Positions 1 to 7,390 of a DNA stretch of 23,649 nt are shown here, piece after piece. The first letter of the stretch is position 1. Every line of letters starts with the position of its first letter. The notes beneath the pieces were generated by a model. That model was not told the origin of the DNA and made no database searches. It was given only the letters and a program-made list of their open reading frames with translations. The position numbers and the translations under genes were made by a program. This DNA comes from an uncultured Opitutia bacterium (GTDB lineage Bacteria > Verrucomicrobiota > Verrucomicrobiia > Opitutales > UBA953): the NCBI GenBank assembly GCA_903929325.1, contig CAIYUD010000114.1, positions 1-23,649 on the forward strand. The letters are read 5' to 3'.

Positions 1-109
1 GAGACTAAAGCTAAAGGACTAAGGACTAAAGAAAGGCCATCCGGTGACGGGTGGCCTTTTTGTTAATAGCGATACTGGGATAGGGACCTAAGAGAGACTA
101 AAGCTGAAG
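1..109. repeat. Direct repeat pair flanking the terminator (1-16 and 94-109)
   Basis: The 16-base string gagactaaagctaaag at 1-16 recurs at 94-109 with one change (gagactaaagctgaag). Between the copies, shorter echoes of gactaaag and gactaag occur at about 18-31, just ahead of the terminator hairpin. The two copies bracket the terminator. No coding sequence is seen here. The origin is unknown; slippage or a small repeat family are both possible. Confidence 0.55.
32..63 (+). terminator. Rho-independent terminator
   Basis: An 11-bp stem (32-42 with 49-59, one G-T wobble) encloses a six-base loop and runs directly into a T-rich tail at 57-63. The polarity suits a rightward transcript that ends here, so it probably terminates a plus-strand gene lying left of the window. 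On the minus strand the flanking bases are not T-rich enough to make an equally good terminator for the PEP-CTERM gene. Confidence 0.8.
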
Positions 110-110
110 A

Positions 111-300
111 GACGACTCGCCCAGAGGGCTCGACGATACGCTACGCTGACGATCGGTGACTAAGGTCACCTTGACGACTCGCCTTCGGCTCGACGAAAAG
201 CTACCATACTTCGTCAGCGCCAGCGTACCGTCAGCGAGCCTTGGTGAGCGTGTCGTCAGGCCGTAGGCCGTATCGTCAGCGCAGCGTACCGTACTTCTTC
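111..300. repeat. Mosaic of short direct and inverted intergenic repeats
   Basis: Several modules recur. The pair gacgactcgcc and ggctcgacga appears at 111-137 and again at 173-196 with a shorter centre. The string cgtcagcgccagcgtaccgt at 212-231 recurs nearly intact at 274-292. An inverted, slightly diverged copy of the latter lies at 132-153. A perfect 6-bp hairpin (ggtgac/gtcacc, 4-base loop) sits at 155-170. The array fills the space downstream of the PEP-CTERM gene and enters its last codons. It does not look like coding sequence or a CRISPR, since units are short, irregular and in both orientations. It may be a lineage-specific repeat that spreads between genes. Confidence 0.6.
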
Positions 301-2336
301 TCCGCGTTAGCGGTCCTTCGCCTGCAGCCAATTGCCCACGCAAGCGCCGCAATACATAAGCCATAGGTCGAAGGTTCAGGCACGGCGACAGGGGAGGGCA
401 TCCACGTTAAATAAAGACCGTCACCTGCGACAACCTGTTGTTCCCAAGTGCCCGCGATGGATGATACGTCGGCCTCCAAGTTAAAAAGGCCAGTGATGGA
501 ACTGCCTGCAAAGAGGCCTGCGATTTTGAATGCGTGTGCATCCATCCAAAACGCAGAATCGCACGCGCCGTTAAAGTGAACCTGCAGCGTGGCGCCATCT
601 TCAATGTTAAGGCCAAGACCAGCTACATCGATAGCCCCGAATAAATTCCCGCGTTCTCCGGCGGTTGTGCCGTCGACGTATCCAGATGTGGGATCTCCGC
701 TGACGTACCAATCAACATGGGACTCTCGGCCATAGTTAACACCACCCGTAAATTCACAGACACCAAACCAATCCATGATCACATGATTACCTTGAATGGA
801 AATCGCGCTGCCAGCGAACTGGGTATTGATTGCGCTTAGGACGCCCTCGACGACTAAGTTATTCAATTCAAGGTGCGCGCCCATTGCGGAAAGGCTGCCC
901 GTTGATGTAATCGTGCCAGATAGCTGGCCTGTATTCTGCGCAAAAATTTCGCCAGTATAAATTCCTCCGACTAAGCTACTGTCGCCGCGAATTTGTATGG
1001 GCCCCGCAAACGTTTTCCCATCGCAGGCGACCATGCCGCCTTCGATGACAGTACCTTCCAAAAAACTTACAGAACCATGGATATGCAAACTGCCCGTACC
1101 GCGCTTTGTAAAACCGCCATCACTCAACATATTTACCCCGATAAGCACATCCGCTTCATTTTCCACAAGCAGTGAAGCAACCGTTAGCGTGCCCGACGTC
1201 CCCGTAATTGCCCCAGCATTCAGCGTAACGGCCGCGACCGTTTGTTGATTCGCACCAAGGTCTACTGAGCCCCCACTCACAACCAACTGACCTTCTGTAG
1301 CCAGTGTAGCTGTCGCATTGGCTAATTCGAGCCTACCGCCACGGACAAATGTTCCGCCTGTATAGGTATTCATCCCGGAAAGCCTTTGGGTAAATCCAGG
1401 CCGCGCCCCATTCACAGTTAAGCCCAACTTCCAGCCTTCGGGATCTGAAATGACTCCTGCAAAGTCTCCATCAAACTCTGTCGGCGCATTGGCGACGCCG
1501 CCAACGCCTATCGTTAGCATACGATGGTCTGTAGCTACACCGCCGATGACTTGACCCGTTGCCGTGCCACTGAGGGAGCGCAGGCAAAAATCATTTCCAC
1601 CTAAATCAAAAACACCGGCTAAACCTTGAAGGCCTCCATGGTAGGCGACGTAATCAAATGGAAGAGTAATAGTGTACGGGTTATAACCATTAGCGCGCAC
1701 GGTGGCGCCCTCGGCAATCTCTGCGATCCCGTTGAGAGAATTTCCAAAAAGATACCCGAGCTCAGTTGTTCCTTCGAGTGCACGTAGTTGCAGGGATTGC
1801 TTCGCTAAGTTTCCGACGATTGCCTCGCCTAATCGTAATGTGCCTGTGCCAACTTTAGTAAAATACCCACTCGCACCGAGCTTCGTCCCAAAAGCGTTTT
1901 TAATCAGCAATGTGCCGCCCTCGGCTACATCCCATACCGCTTGGCTCATCGGCATTGTGCCCGAGGCCGCCTGCCGTCCGTTCACTGAAATGTCCAAGGT
2001 ATAGCAGTGGGCGTCAGCAACAGTGATAGAATTTACGTAAAACTCAGCACCCGTGGTTCCGCGCAGTGTCATGTCGTGCCCAGCGCTAAAATAAAGATTC
2101 AGAGCACTCCCTGTGTCAGGGTAACTTGTGTTCACTGAAATCAGTGCCGGGATAGTGTTGGTTTCCGAAAAATAAACGGTGTCGCCACCCGCCGGCAAAA
2201 CGTCCGAAGACCAATTAGCTGCCGTACTCCAAGATGAGTTTTGGCCTTGGTTATCCCAGCTGATCTCTGCGCACGGACTTTTTATGCAGGGGCTAATTAG
2301 AAGTAAGAGACTTTTTGCGAGCTGACGTGAGTGCAT
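276..2336 (-). CDS. PEP-CTERM protein with autotransporter-associated beta-strand repeat
   Basis: This 686-residue protein is predicted to be exported and surface-associated. An N-terminal signal peptide (about residues 1-23, hydrophobic LLLLISP core) is followed by a Gly/Thr/Asn-rich region of predicted beta-helix. The stretch NTYTGGTFVRGGRLELAN near residue 325 is a clear passenger-associated (PATR) repeat. The C-terminus has VPEPST (652-657), a short hydrophobic segment and an RRR cluster, the standard PEP-CTERM signal that an exosortase recognises and cleaves in the inner membrane. No exosortase gene is in the window. PEP-CTERM proteins commonly co-occur with exopolysaccharide genes, and such genes lie just across the divergent promoter region. 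The last five residues (YGTLR) and the stop lie in an intergenic repeat copy, so the extreme C-terminus is probably not ancestral. The true cargo role is unknown; adhesion or matrix structure is a guess. Confidence 0.9.
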   Translation of the reverse strand: MHSRQLAKSLLLLISPCIKSPCAEISWDNQGQNSSWSTAANWSSDVLPAGGDTVYFSETNTIPALISVNTSYPDTGSALNLYFSAGHDMTLRGTTGAEFYVNSITVADAHCYTLDISVNGRQAASGTMPMSQAVWDVAEGGTLLIKNAFGTKLGASGYFTKVGTGTLRLGEAIVGNLAKQSLQLRALEGTTELGYLFGNSLNGIAEIAEGATVRANGYNPYTITLPFDYVAYHGGLQGLAGVFDLGGNDFCLRSLSGTATGQVIGGVATDHRMLTIGVGGVANAPTEFDGDFAGVISDPEGWKLGLTVNGARPGFTQRLSGMNTYTGGTFVRGGRLELANATATLATEGQLVVSGGSVDLGANQQTVAAVTLNAGAITGTSGTLTVASLLVENEADVLIGVNMLSDGGFTKRGTGSLHIHGSVSFLEGTVIEGGMVACDGKTFAGPIQIRGDSSLVGGIYTGEIFAQNTGQLSGTITSTGSLSAMGAHLELNNLVVEGVLSAINTQFAGSAISIQGNHVIMDWFGVCEFTGGVNYGRESHVDWYVSGDPTSGYVDGTTAGERGNLFGAIDVAGLGLNIEDGATLQVHFNGACDSAFWMDAHAFKIAGLFAGSSITGLFNLEADVSSIAGTWEQQVVAGDGLYLTWMPSPVAVPEPSTYGLCIAALAWAIGCRRRTANAEKKYGTLR

Positions 2337-2458
2337 GCCTTGGAAATGCGATGCTTGCTCTCCAAAACCACTGCAGGGACGCCCTAAGGCTATCTTCCTT
2401 AATCTCCGCCGAGCTATTCCTGCTTCCCGTCCTTCAGCGGCGTCTTTATAACATTAGG
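2337..2458. promoter_or_regulatory. Divergent intergenic region, PEP-CTERM gene / DUF4838 gene
   Basis: If the DUF4838 lipoprotein starts at the GTG at 2459, these 122 bases separate two divergent genes and should contain both promoters. I could not pick a convincing -35/-10 pair on either strand. The rightward frame stays open back to a TTG at 2315, inside the opposite gene, but the peptide from this stretch has no domain character. Confidence 0.4.
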
Positions 2459-4816
2459 GTGTTTCGGGTCTTACTCATCATCGCCTTCTTTTGCGCCGGA
2501 TGCGTTGTGTCTAAACCTGAGTTAACAGATAAGACCGCGCTCTATTTGAAAGGTCGTTGGCTTGGGCCTATCTGGGTTGCCGAAAATCCTGAGTTTGATG
2601 AGTATGCAGCGGCCCAGTCTTTAGCGGATGCCTGTAAAGAGGTTACCGGCGTGCGCCCTGAGATCCGCCAAGAGGGTAGCGGGGTGATTGCATCTGGTCC
2701 TGGTATTGCATTGGGGCGCACCTTGGCCGCCACAAAAGCAGGAATCGTCGCACCAGTGGCAGATGGCGACACGGCTGTCAGGGCGACACGTGGACAGCTT
2801 GTCTACCTTGTCGGCAACACCCCGGCGGCCACCTACATCGCCACCGGGCGTTTTTGCGAGCAAGCGCTCGGGATGATCTTCGTAATGCCAGGCGTGAATG
2901 GTACCGACTTCAAACCTCTGCGAGAAGTCGGACTGCCAGCTGACGAAGTCTGGCGCCCAAGCTTTGCCTGGAGGTCTGTATCCGGAATGATTGACTCGGA
3001 GTCCATTGCGTGGGCTCGGAGGGTGGGCTACGGAGAACGCCCAAATTGCACGCACGGACTTTATGCAGCGTTGGGTGCAAAGCCCGAGTTTGTGGTAAAG
3101 GGGAATTCTGAGACAGACGCGACTGCCATCGGTGGACGCTCCGCCCAGCCCAAACTTTCGCATCCACAAGCAGCGAGCGCAGTTGCGTCGTACAGCAGGG
3201 CCTGGTTCGCAAAGAATCCTCAGGCGCTCGCAGTCAATCTAGGCATCAACGATTCGCTTGTTTATGAAGACGCCGATGTTGCTCAGCCCAAGGGTATGTA
3301 TGATGGACGGCCTAATCGGTCGGATTACGTTTTTGACTTTCTAAATAAAGTGGCAGCGCTCGATTGGGCTCTGCCTGGCGATCATGCCATCGGGTGCCTT
3401 GCGTATTTGGACGCAGCTGCCTGCCCCAAGGTGAAAGTTAGCCCCGTTATCTTTCCGGCTATCTGTGCTGACCGCATTCAGTATGCGAACCCTGAGTTCG
3501 CAAAAATGGATGCAGCGAATCTCGCTGCGTGGGGACGCAGTGGCGCCCGTCGCTTAGGCGTTTGGGATTATTGGTTTGGTCGCGATGTGGTGATCCCGCG
3601 CGTGCATTTGCCAGCGTTAACACAATCCATCCAGGCTGCCCATAAGGCAGGCGTTTCGTCATGGTTTGCCGAACTTGATCCTCTTTGGATTTATGATGCG
3701 CCGAAGGCCTGGATCGGTGCTAAATTACTGTCAGACGCCCGCGCAGACGCTGCACAGCTGACACAGCAATGGTTTGATGCGGCCTATGGTCCTGCCTCAC
3801 CCGCAATGATTGCCCTGTTTAGTCGCATTGAAGATGTCTGGGGTTCGATGGCCCAGCATCGTATGCCTGGGCAATGGCTGGTTGGCTGGCGCGATGGATG
3901 TTCGGCGGCTGAATTACTTTCACCTGAACTCCAGGCTGATGCCGAAAAAGATTTAGCCGAAGCGCAAAACGCGCTGGCAGGCGCACCTATCGATGCCCGT
4001 TACAATCGCATGCGTATGCGCTTAGCGCAATTTATTGTCGCATGGAAACTCAGTGTAGCTGAAGCCGAGCGCGCACGATTAGCGAATACAGCCGCACAAA
4101 AAAGCTCAGATACGACTCTTTTGCGTTGGCAGAAAATGATGACAGCAGAATTAGCGCGCGATCAGGCTGAGAGTGAACTTCTGCGCGCTCAATGGCCTGG
4201 CAGTCTTCCTGTGAAGTGGTCTGCTTCAGTTCAGCCCAATCCTTGGCCTTTACTAGCTGCCCAGCTTTCTGTCGAGGAGCGCAAGCAACTGATTATCCCT
4301 AGCGAAGCGCCTGCGGCAGCGCGCATTGCCATACGCATGGCTGACACAACCTTGCCACGCGTCGTTGCTTGGAAGGGTCTATTACATCTCCCGGGTGGAG
4401 AATGGACGACGCGGCTAGCATACCCTGCAGCTGTTTCCTCGTCGCGTAATTTTTTGACGATACGTGCGCCACAAGGACGGCTGTTTAAGCGCGTAACAGT
4501 TGCCGCAGGCGAAGTGATCCGCGTCAGCATCGATGCCGATGTTGCAGAATCTATTTCTGAAGGCGCTGTCGTGCTGGCGGTGCGTTTCCCGGAAACACCT
4601 AAAGCGCCTGCCGCCCCGAAGGTGCTGCATGCGCCCCCGCCTCCGCCTGCATCCAAAACATTGCCCTACAGTGTTCGCGTTTGGGGTCGCACGGTGCTTG
4701 AAGTACCCGTTGGCGCGAACGTGGGCACGGTTGCAGAGGTCGAGATTGCCTTTACGGATAGCCTACCAACCCTCCGCGAAGTGACCATCGAGCGCATCTC
4801 CCTACAATCTCGCTGA
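2459..4816 (+). CDS. DUF4838 domain lipoprotein, glycoside hydrolase-like
   Basis: A large exported protein of the DUF4838 family, found in polysaccharide-degrading Bacteroidota and Verrucomicrobiota and usually annotated beside glycoside hydrolases. An N-terminal alpha/beta domain like the non-catalytic domain of GH20 and alpha-glucuronidases (roughly residues 30-150, with LVGNTPAATYIATGRFCEQ) precedes the DUF4838 core (WRPSFAWRSVSG onward, including the WDYWFGRDV and WFAELDPLW segments). A Pro/Ala-rich linker near residue 715 leads to a small C-terminal beta domain. The GTG at 2459 is chosen because it places a short hydrophobic segment ending AFFCAGC at the N-terminus, a probable lipoprotein signal with a slightly imperfect lipobox (Cys rather than Leu at -3). 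An ATG at 2351 or TTG at 2315 would give a long untypical leader. The stop is two bases before the phosphoglycosyl transferase, suggesting co-transcription. Substrate is unknown; processing of the locally made polysaccharide is possible. Confidence 0.8.
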   Translation: MFRVLLIIAFFCAGCVVSKPELTDKTALYLKGRWLGPIWVAENPEFDEYAAAQSLADACKEVTGVRPEIRQEGSGVIASGPGIALGRTLAATKAGIVAPVADGDTAVRATRGQLVYLVGNTPAATYIATGRFCEQALGMIFVMPGVNGTDFKPLREVGLPADEVWRPSFAWRSVSGMIDSESIAWARRVGYGERPNCTHGLYAALGAKPEFVVKGNSETDATAIGGRSAQPKLSHPQAASAVASYSRAWFAKNPQALAVNLGINDSLVYEDADVAQPKGMYDGRPNRSDYVFDFLNKVAALDWALPGDHAIGCLAYLDAAACPKVKVSPVIFPAICADRIQYANPEFAKMDAANLAAWGRSGARRLGVWDYWFGRDVVIPRVHLPALTQSIQAAHKAGVSSWFAELDPLWIYDAPKAWIGAKLLSDARADAAQLTQQWFDAAYGPASPAMIALFSRIEDVWGSMAQHRMPGQWLVGWRDGCSAAELLSPELQADAEKDLAEAQNALAGAPIDARYNRMRMRLAQFIVAWKLSVAEAERARLANTAAQKSSDTTLLRWQKMMTAELARDQAESELLRAQWPGSLPVKWSASVQPNPWPLLAAQLSVEERKQLIIPSEAPAAARIAIRMADTTLPRVVAWKGLLHLPGGEWTTRLAYPAAVSSSRNFLTIRAPQGRLFKRVTVAAGEVIRVSIDADVAESISEGAVVLAVRFPETPKAPAAPKVLHAPPPPPASKTLPYSVRVWGRTVLEVPVGANVGTVAEVEIAFTDSLPTLREVTIERISLQSR

Positions 4817-4818
4817 CC

Positions 4819-5415
4819 GTGACTAAACGAATTTTCGACATCTTCTTTTCGCTGGGCTGGCTGATTGTTTTTTCGCCACTTCTCGTGGTTGTTGCGATTC
4901 TTGTTCGTATGAAGCTTGGGTCGCCCGTGCTCTTTTTGCACGAGCGGCCTGGCAAAGACGGTAAGCCCTTCCGAATTGTTAAGTTTAGATCGATGACTGA
5001 TGCGCGGGATGCAGAGGGAAAGTTACTTTCTGATAACGAACGTCTCACTGCTTTCGGAAAATTTTTACGTGCCTCTACGCTCGATGAGTTTCCAGAGATG
5101 TGGAATGTCTTGATAGGTGAGATGAGCGTGGTCGGTCCACGGCCGCTGATGATGAGTTATCTTCCGCGCTATAATGCCACCCAACGCCGTCGTATGGAAG
5201 TCCGGCCAGGCGTTACAGGCTGGGCTCAGATCAATGGTCGTAATGCGATTAGCTGGGAGCAAAAATTCGCACTCGATGTGTGGTATGTCGACAACCAGTC
5301 ACTATGGCTCGACGCCAAAATCATCTTCCATACCTTCTTTAAGGTCTTTGCGCGCTCGGGCATTAATCACTCAGCCGAACAGCCGATGCCGGAGTTTTTG
5401 GGCGATCGAGAGTGA
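4819..5415 (+). CDS. Small phosphoglycosyl transferase (bacterial sugar transferase)
   Basis: Transfers a sugar-1-phosphate from a UDP-sugar to undecaprenyl phosphate, the committed first step of a lipid-linked surface glycan. At 198 residues it is the minimal monotopic form (PglC-like), without the extra transmembrane domain of WbaP/WcaJ. Visible features are a single N-terminal membrane segment (about 11-29, with Ser19-Pro20 as in re-entrant helices), the PFRIVKFRSM motif (50-59), the Asp89-Glu90 catalytic dyad, VVGPRP (104-109) and the PGVTGWAQINGRN motif. The GTG start falls two bases after the DUF4838 stop and puts the membrane helix exactly where the family has it. The substrate sugar cannot be read from the sequence. 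It likely primes the glycan that receives the deoxysugar made downstream. Confidence 0.92.
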   Translation: MTKRIFDIFFSLGWLIVFSPLLVVVAILVRMKLGSPVLFLHERPGKDGKPFRIVKFRSMTDARDAEGKLLSDNERLTAFGKFLRASTLDEFPEMWNVLIGEMSVVGPRPLMMSYLPRYNATQRRRMEVRPGVTGWAQINGRNAISWEQKFALDVWYVDNQSLWLDAKIIFHTFFKVFARSGINHSAEQPMPEFLGDRE

Positions 5416-5461
5416 TTAATTAAGCGCTAACATTATGCCACTTAGTTCGTAGGCTTGGTGT

Positions 5462-5484
5462 TGTCTGTCATTAGAATGCAGACA
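5462..5484. promoter_or_regulatory. Inverted repeat upstream of rmlB
   Basis: In the 122-base gap between the phosphoglycosyl transferase and rmlB, tgtctg (5462-5467) and cagaca (5479-5484) form a 6-bp inverted repeat with an 11-base spacer. A third tgtctg follows at 5496-5501. It could be an operator or a weak hairpin. No confident promoter was recognised around it, though the gap is the best place for a separate promoter for the rml genes. Confidence 0.25.
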
Positions 5485-5537
5485 TGAAAATCGTTTGTCT
5501 GTTAGCAGTCTTTCGTTATTCCTGAATCACATACAAA

Positions 5538-6593
5538 ATGTTCATGGCGGCCTCAAAAACCATTTTTATTACAGGTGGCTCCGGGTTTATCGGCTCAACG
5601 CTTGTCAGGCGTTTAGTCTGCGACGGACACCGAGTGGTAAATTTAGATAAACTTACATATGCGGGAAGCGCCTTGTCGCTCATAGCTCTTAAAGACCATC
5701 CCGCCTATAAGTTTGTCCATGGCGACGTTTGTGACGGGATCCTTCTGCGGGATATATTCACGGAACATCAACCAGAATGCGTAATGCATTTGGCCGCAGA
5801 GTCACATGTTGACCGCTCTATTTCTGGTCCAGAAGTTTTTCTACAGACGAATATTTTTGGTACATTCCGGTTGCTTGAGGCTGCGTTGAGTTATTGGAAA
5901 AACCTCAGCGAGCCTCAGCGGGAAAAGTTCCGATTCTTGCAGGTATCTACTGATGAAGTTTTCGGGTCATTAGGACCAACTGATAAACCATTTAACGAAA
6001 GCTCGGCTTATCAGCCACGCTCGCCTTATAGCGCAAGCAAGGCTTCTGCTGACCATTTAGTTTCTACATGGCACGCAACTTACGGCCTGCCGACGGTGAT
6101 AACTAACTGCTCTAACAACTATGGCCCCTATCAGTTTCCAGAAAAACTTATCCCTGTTATCATCAGAAATGCATTAATGGGGCAGCCAATCCCTATTTAT
6201 GGTCAAGGTGCGAATGTTCGCGACTGGTTGTATGTGGAGGATCATGTGACTGCGCTAATAGCTGCGATGAATAAAGGAGTGCCAGGGCGCAATTATGTGA
6301 TTGGGGCACAGAACGAGCAAACCAACCTCGACCTCGCACGTTTAATTTGTCGAATCTTAGACGAACTATCTCCGCTCAAAGACGGTGCGTCTTATAGCCG
6401 TCAAATCACTTTTGTGGAGGACCGCGCTGGGCATGATTTGCGGTATGCGATTCAACCTGCACGCGCTCACGCCGAGCTAGACTGGCGCCCACAATTCGCC
6501 TTCGCAGACGCCCTGCGCGCAACTGTTGCCTGGTATCTGATGCACAAGAATTGGCGGGAAACGGCGACAGCTCTACCGGTCGCGCAACAATGA
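5538..6593 (+). CDS. rmlB: dTDP-glucose 4,6-dehydratase
   Basis: Converts dTDP-D-glucose to dTDP-4-keto-6-deoxy-D-glucose using a bound NAD cofactor, the second step of dTDP-L-rhamnose and related deoxysugar synthesis. This extended SDR protein (351 residues, normal length) has the Rossmann motif GGSGFIGS (13-20), HLAAESHVDRS, the Thr138-Asp139-Glu140 dehydratase triad in STDEVFGSL, and the catalytic YSASK (Tyr164, Lys168). The family signatures NNYGPYQFPEKLIP and DWLYVEDH are intact. An ATG two codons downstream (5544) is an alternative start. Its stop overlaps the rmlA start in an ATGA arrangement, so translation is probably coupled. Confidence 0.95.
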   Translation: MFMAASKTIFITGGSGFIGSTLVRRLVCDGHRVVNLDKLTYAGSALSLIALKDHPAYKFVHGDVCDGILLRDIFTEHQPECVMHLAAESHVDRSISGPEVFLQTNIFGTFRLLEAALSYWKNLSEPQREKFRFLQVSTDEVFGSLGPTDKPFNESSAYQPRSPYSASKASADHLVSTWHATYGLPTVITNCSNNYGPYQFPEKLIPVIIRNALMGQPIPIYGQGANVRDWLYVEDHVTALIAAMNKGVPGRNYVIGAQNEQTNLDLARLICRILDELSPLKDGASYSRQITFVEDRAGHDLRYAIQPARAHAELDWRPQFAFADALRATVAWYLMHKNWRETATALPVAQQ

Positions 6594-7390
6594 AAGGCAT
6601 CATTTTAGCAGGAGGTTTAGGCACGCGCCTTCACCCGCTTACTCTAAGCACGAATAAGCATCTACTCATGGTCCACGACCAGCGCATGATTCATTTTCCG
6701 CTCTCCACGTTACTTTCATCGGGCATCAATGAAATCCTGATTATTTCTAGCGTGAGTGATTTGCCAGAGTTTCGTCTGTTACTTGGCGACGGATCGGCAT
6801 TCGGAGCTCGCTTCACTTATGCTGAGCAGCGTGTACCTAATGGGATCGCACAGGCCCTGCTCATCGGCGAAGCATTTATTGGCGAAGACTCGGTATGTCT
6901 TATCTTGGGGGACAACTTAATTGATGTTCCTGAAATTAACACAGCGATGAGATCGCATGCGTATCTCGAGGGGGCAGTTATTTTTGCGAAACCTGTAAAA
7001 GATCCTGAACGGTTTGGCGTGGTTGAGTTAAACCACGCAGGTAAGCCGATCTCTCTCGACGAAAAACCTATAAAACCTCGCTCTGCCTACGCAGTGCCTG
7101 GATTGTATCTGTATGATGCAACCGCCGTGCGACGTGCGAAAGCCTTGCGACCTTCTTTGCGTGGCGAGTATGAAATTACCGACTTAAATCGTAGTTACCT
7201 TGAGGACGGCTCACTCAGAGTTGTTTGCTTGCCAGATACAACGTTTTGGATGGACATGGGAACTCATGAGTCATTGCAGGCGGCTGCGGATTACGTAAGG
7301 TCTGCACAGGCATCTTCAGGGCGTAAGATAGGGTGCATCCAGCAGGCAGCTGTTGATGGCGGCTTAACAGTTAAGCAACCGTCACGATGA
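6590..7390 (+). CDS. rmlA: Glucose-1-phosphate thymidylyltransferase, short form
   Basis: Joins dTTP and glucose-1-phosphate to give dTDP-glucose. The nucleotide-binding motif GGLGTRLHPLT (8-18) and Lys23 in STNKHLL are present, as are the LGDN metal-binding motif, the DEKP motif and the WMDMGTHESL motif. I use the ATG at 6590 because it gives the normal family N-terminus MKGIILAGG and overlaps the rmlB stop by four bases. The protein is 266 residues, about 25 shorter than the E. coli enzyme; it stops soon after KIGCIQQ, so the C-terminal helices that contribute to the regulatory site in classical RmlA are missing. The usual LLPIYDKPM segment is LLMVHDQRM here. It could belong to a short thymidylyltransferase subgroup. 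It overlaps the next start in ATGA. Confidence 0.88.
   Translation: MKGIILAGGLGTRLHPLTLSTNKHLLMVHDQRMIHFPLSTLLSSGINEILIISSVSDLPEFRLLLGDGSAFGARFTYAEQRVPNGIAQALLIGEAFIGEDSVCLILGDNLIDVPEINTAMRSHAYLEGAVIFAKPVKDPERFGVVELNHAGKPISLDEKPIKPRSAYAVPGLYLYDATAVRRAKALRPSLRGEYEITDLNRSYLEDGSLRVVCLPDTTFWMDMGTHESLQAAADYVRSAQASSGRKIGCIQQAAVDGGLTVKQPSR

Noticed and set aside
111..300. CRISPR array
   Set aside because: Repeats are short, irregular, in both orientations and without unique spacers of constant length; no cas genes nearby.
98..364. Small leftward open frame through the repeat region (88 residues)
   Set aside because: It is made of Arg/Ser-rich translation of the repeat mosaic and overlaps the real PEP-CTERM gene end in another frame.
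2315..2458. N-terminal extension of the DUF4838 protein from the TTG at 2315 or the ATG at 2351
   Set aside because: It would overlap or crowd the divergent PEP-CTERM gene and push the lipoprotein-like signal segment about 35-50 residues inward; the GTG at 2459 gives a normal exported N-terminus.
2621..3169. Minus-strand open frame of 182 residues opposite the DUF4838 gene
   Set aside because: Composition is unlike a protein and it has no recognisable domain, while the plus strand encodes a coherent family protein.
7340..7390. Frameshift explaining the short RmlA C-terminus
   Set aside because: The stop overlaps the next gene's start in a clean ATGA, and the following bases encode that gene's Rossmann motif, leaving no room for a lost tail.
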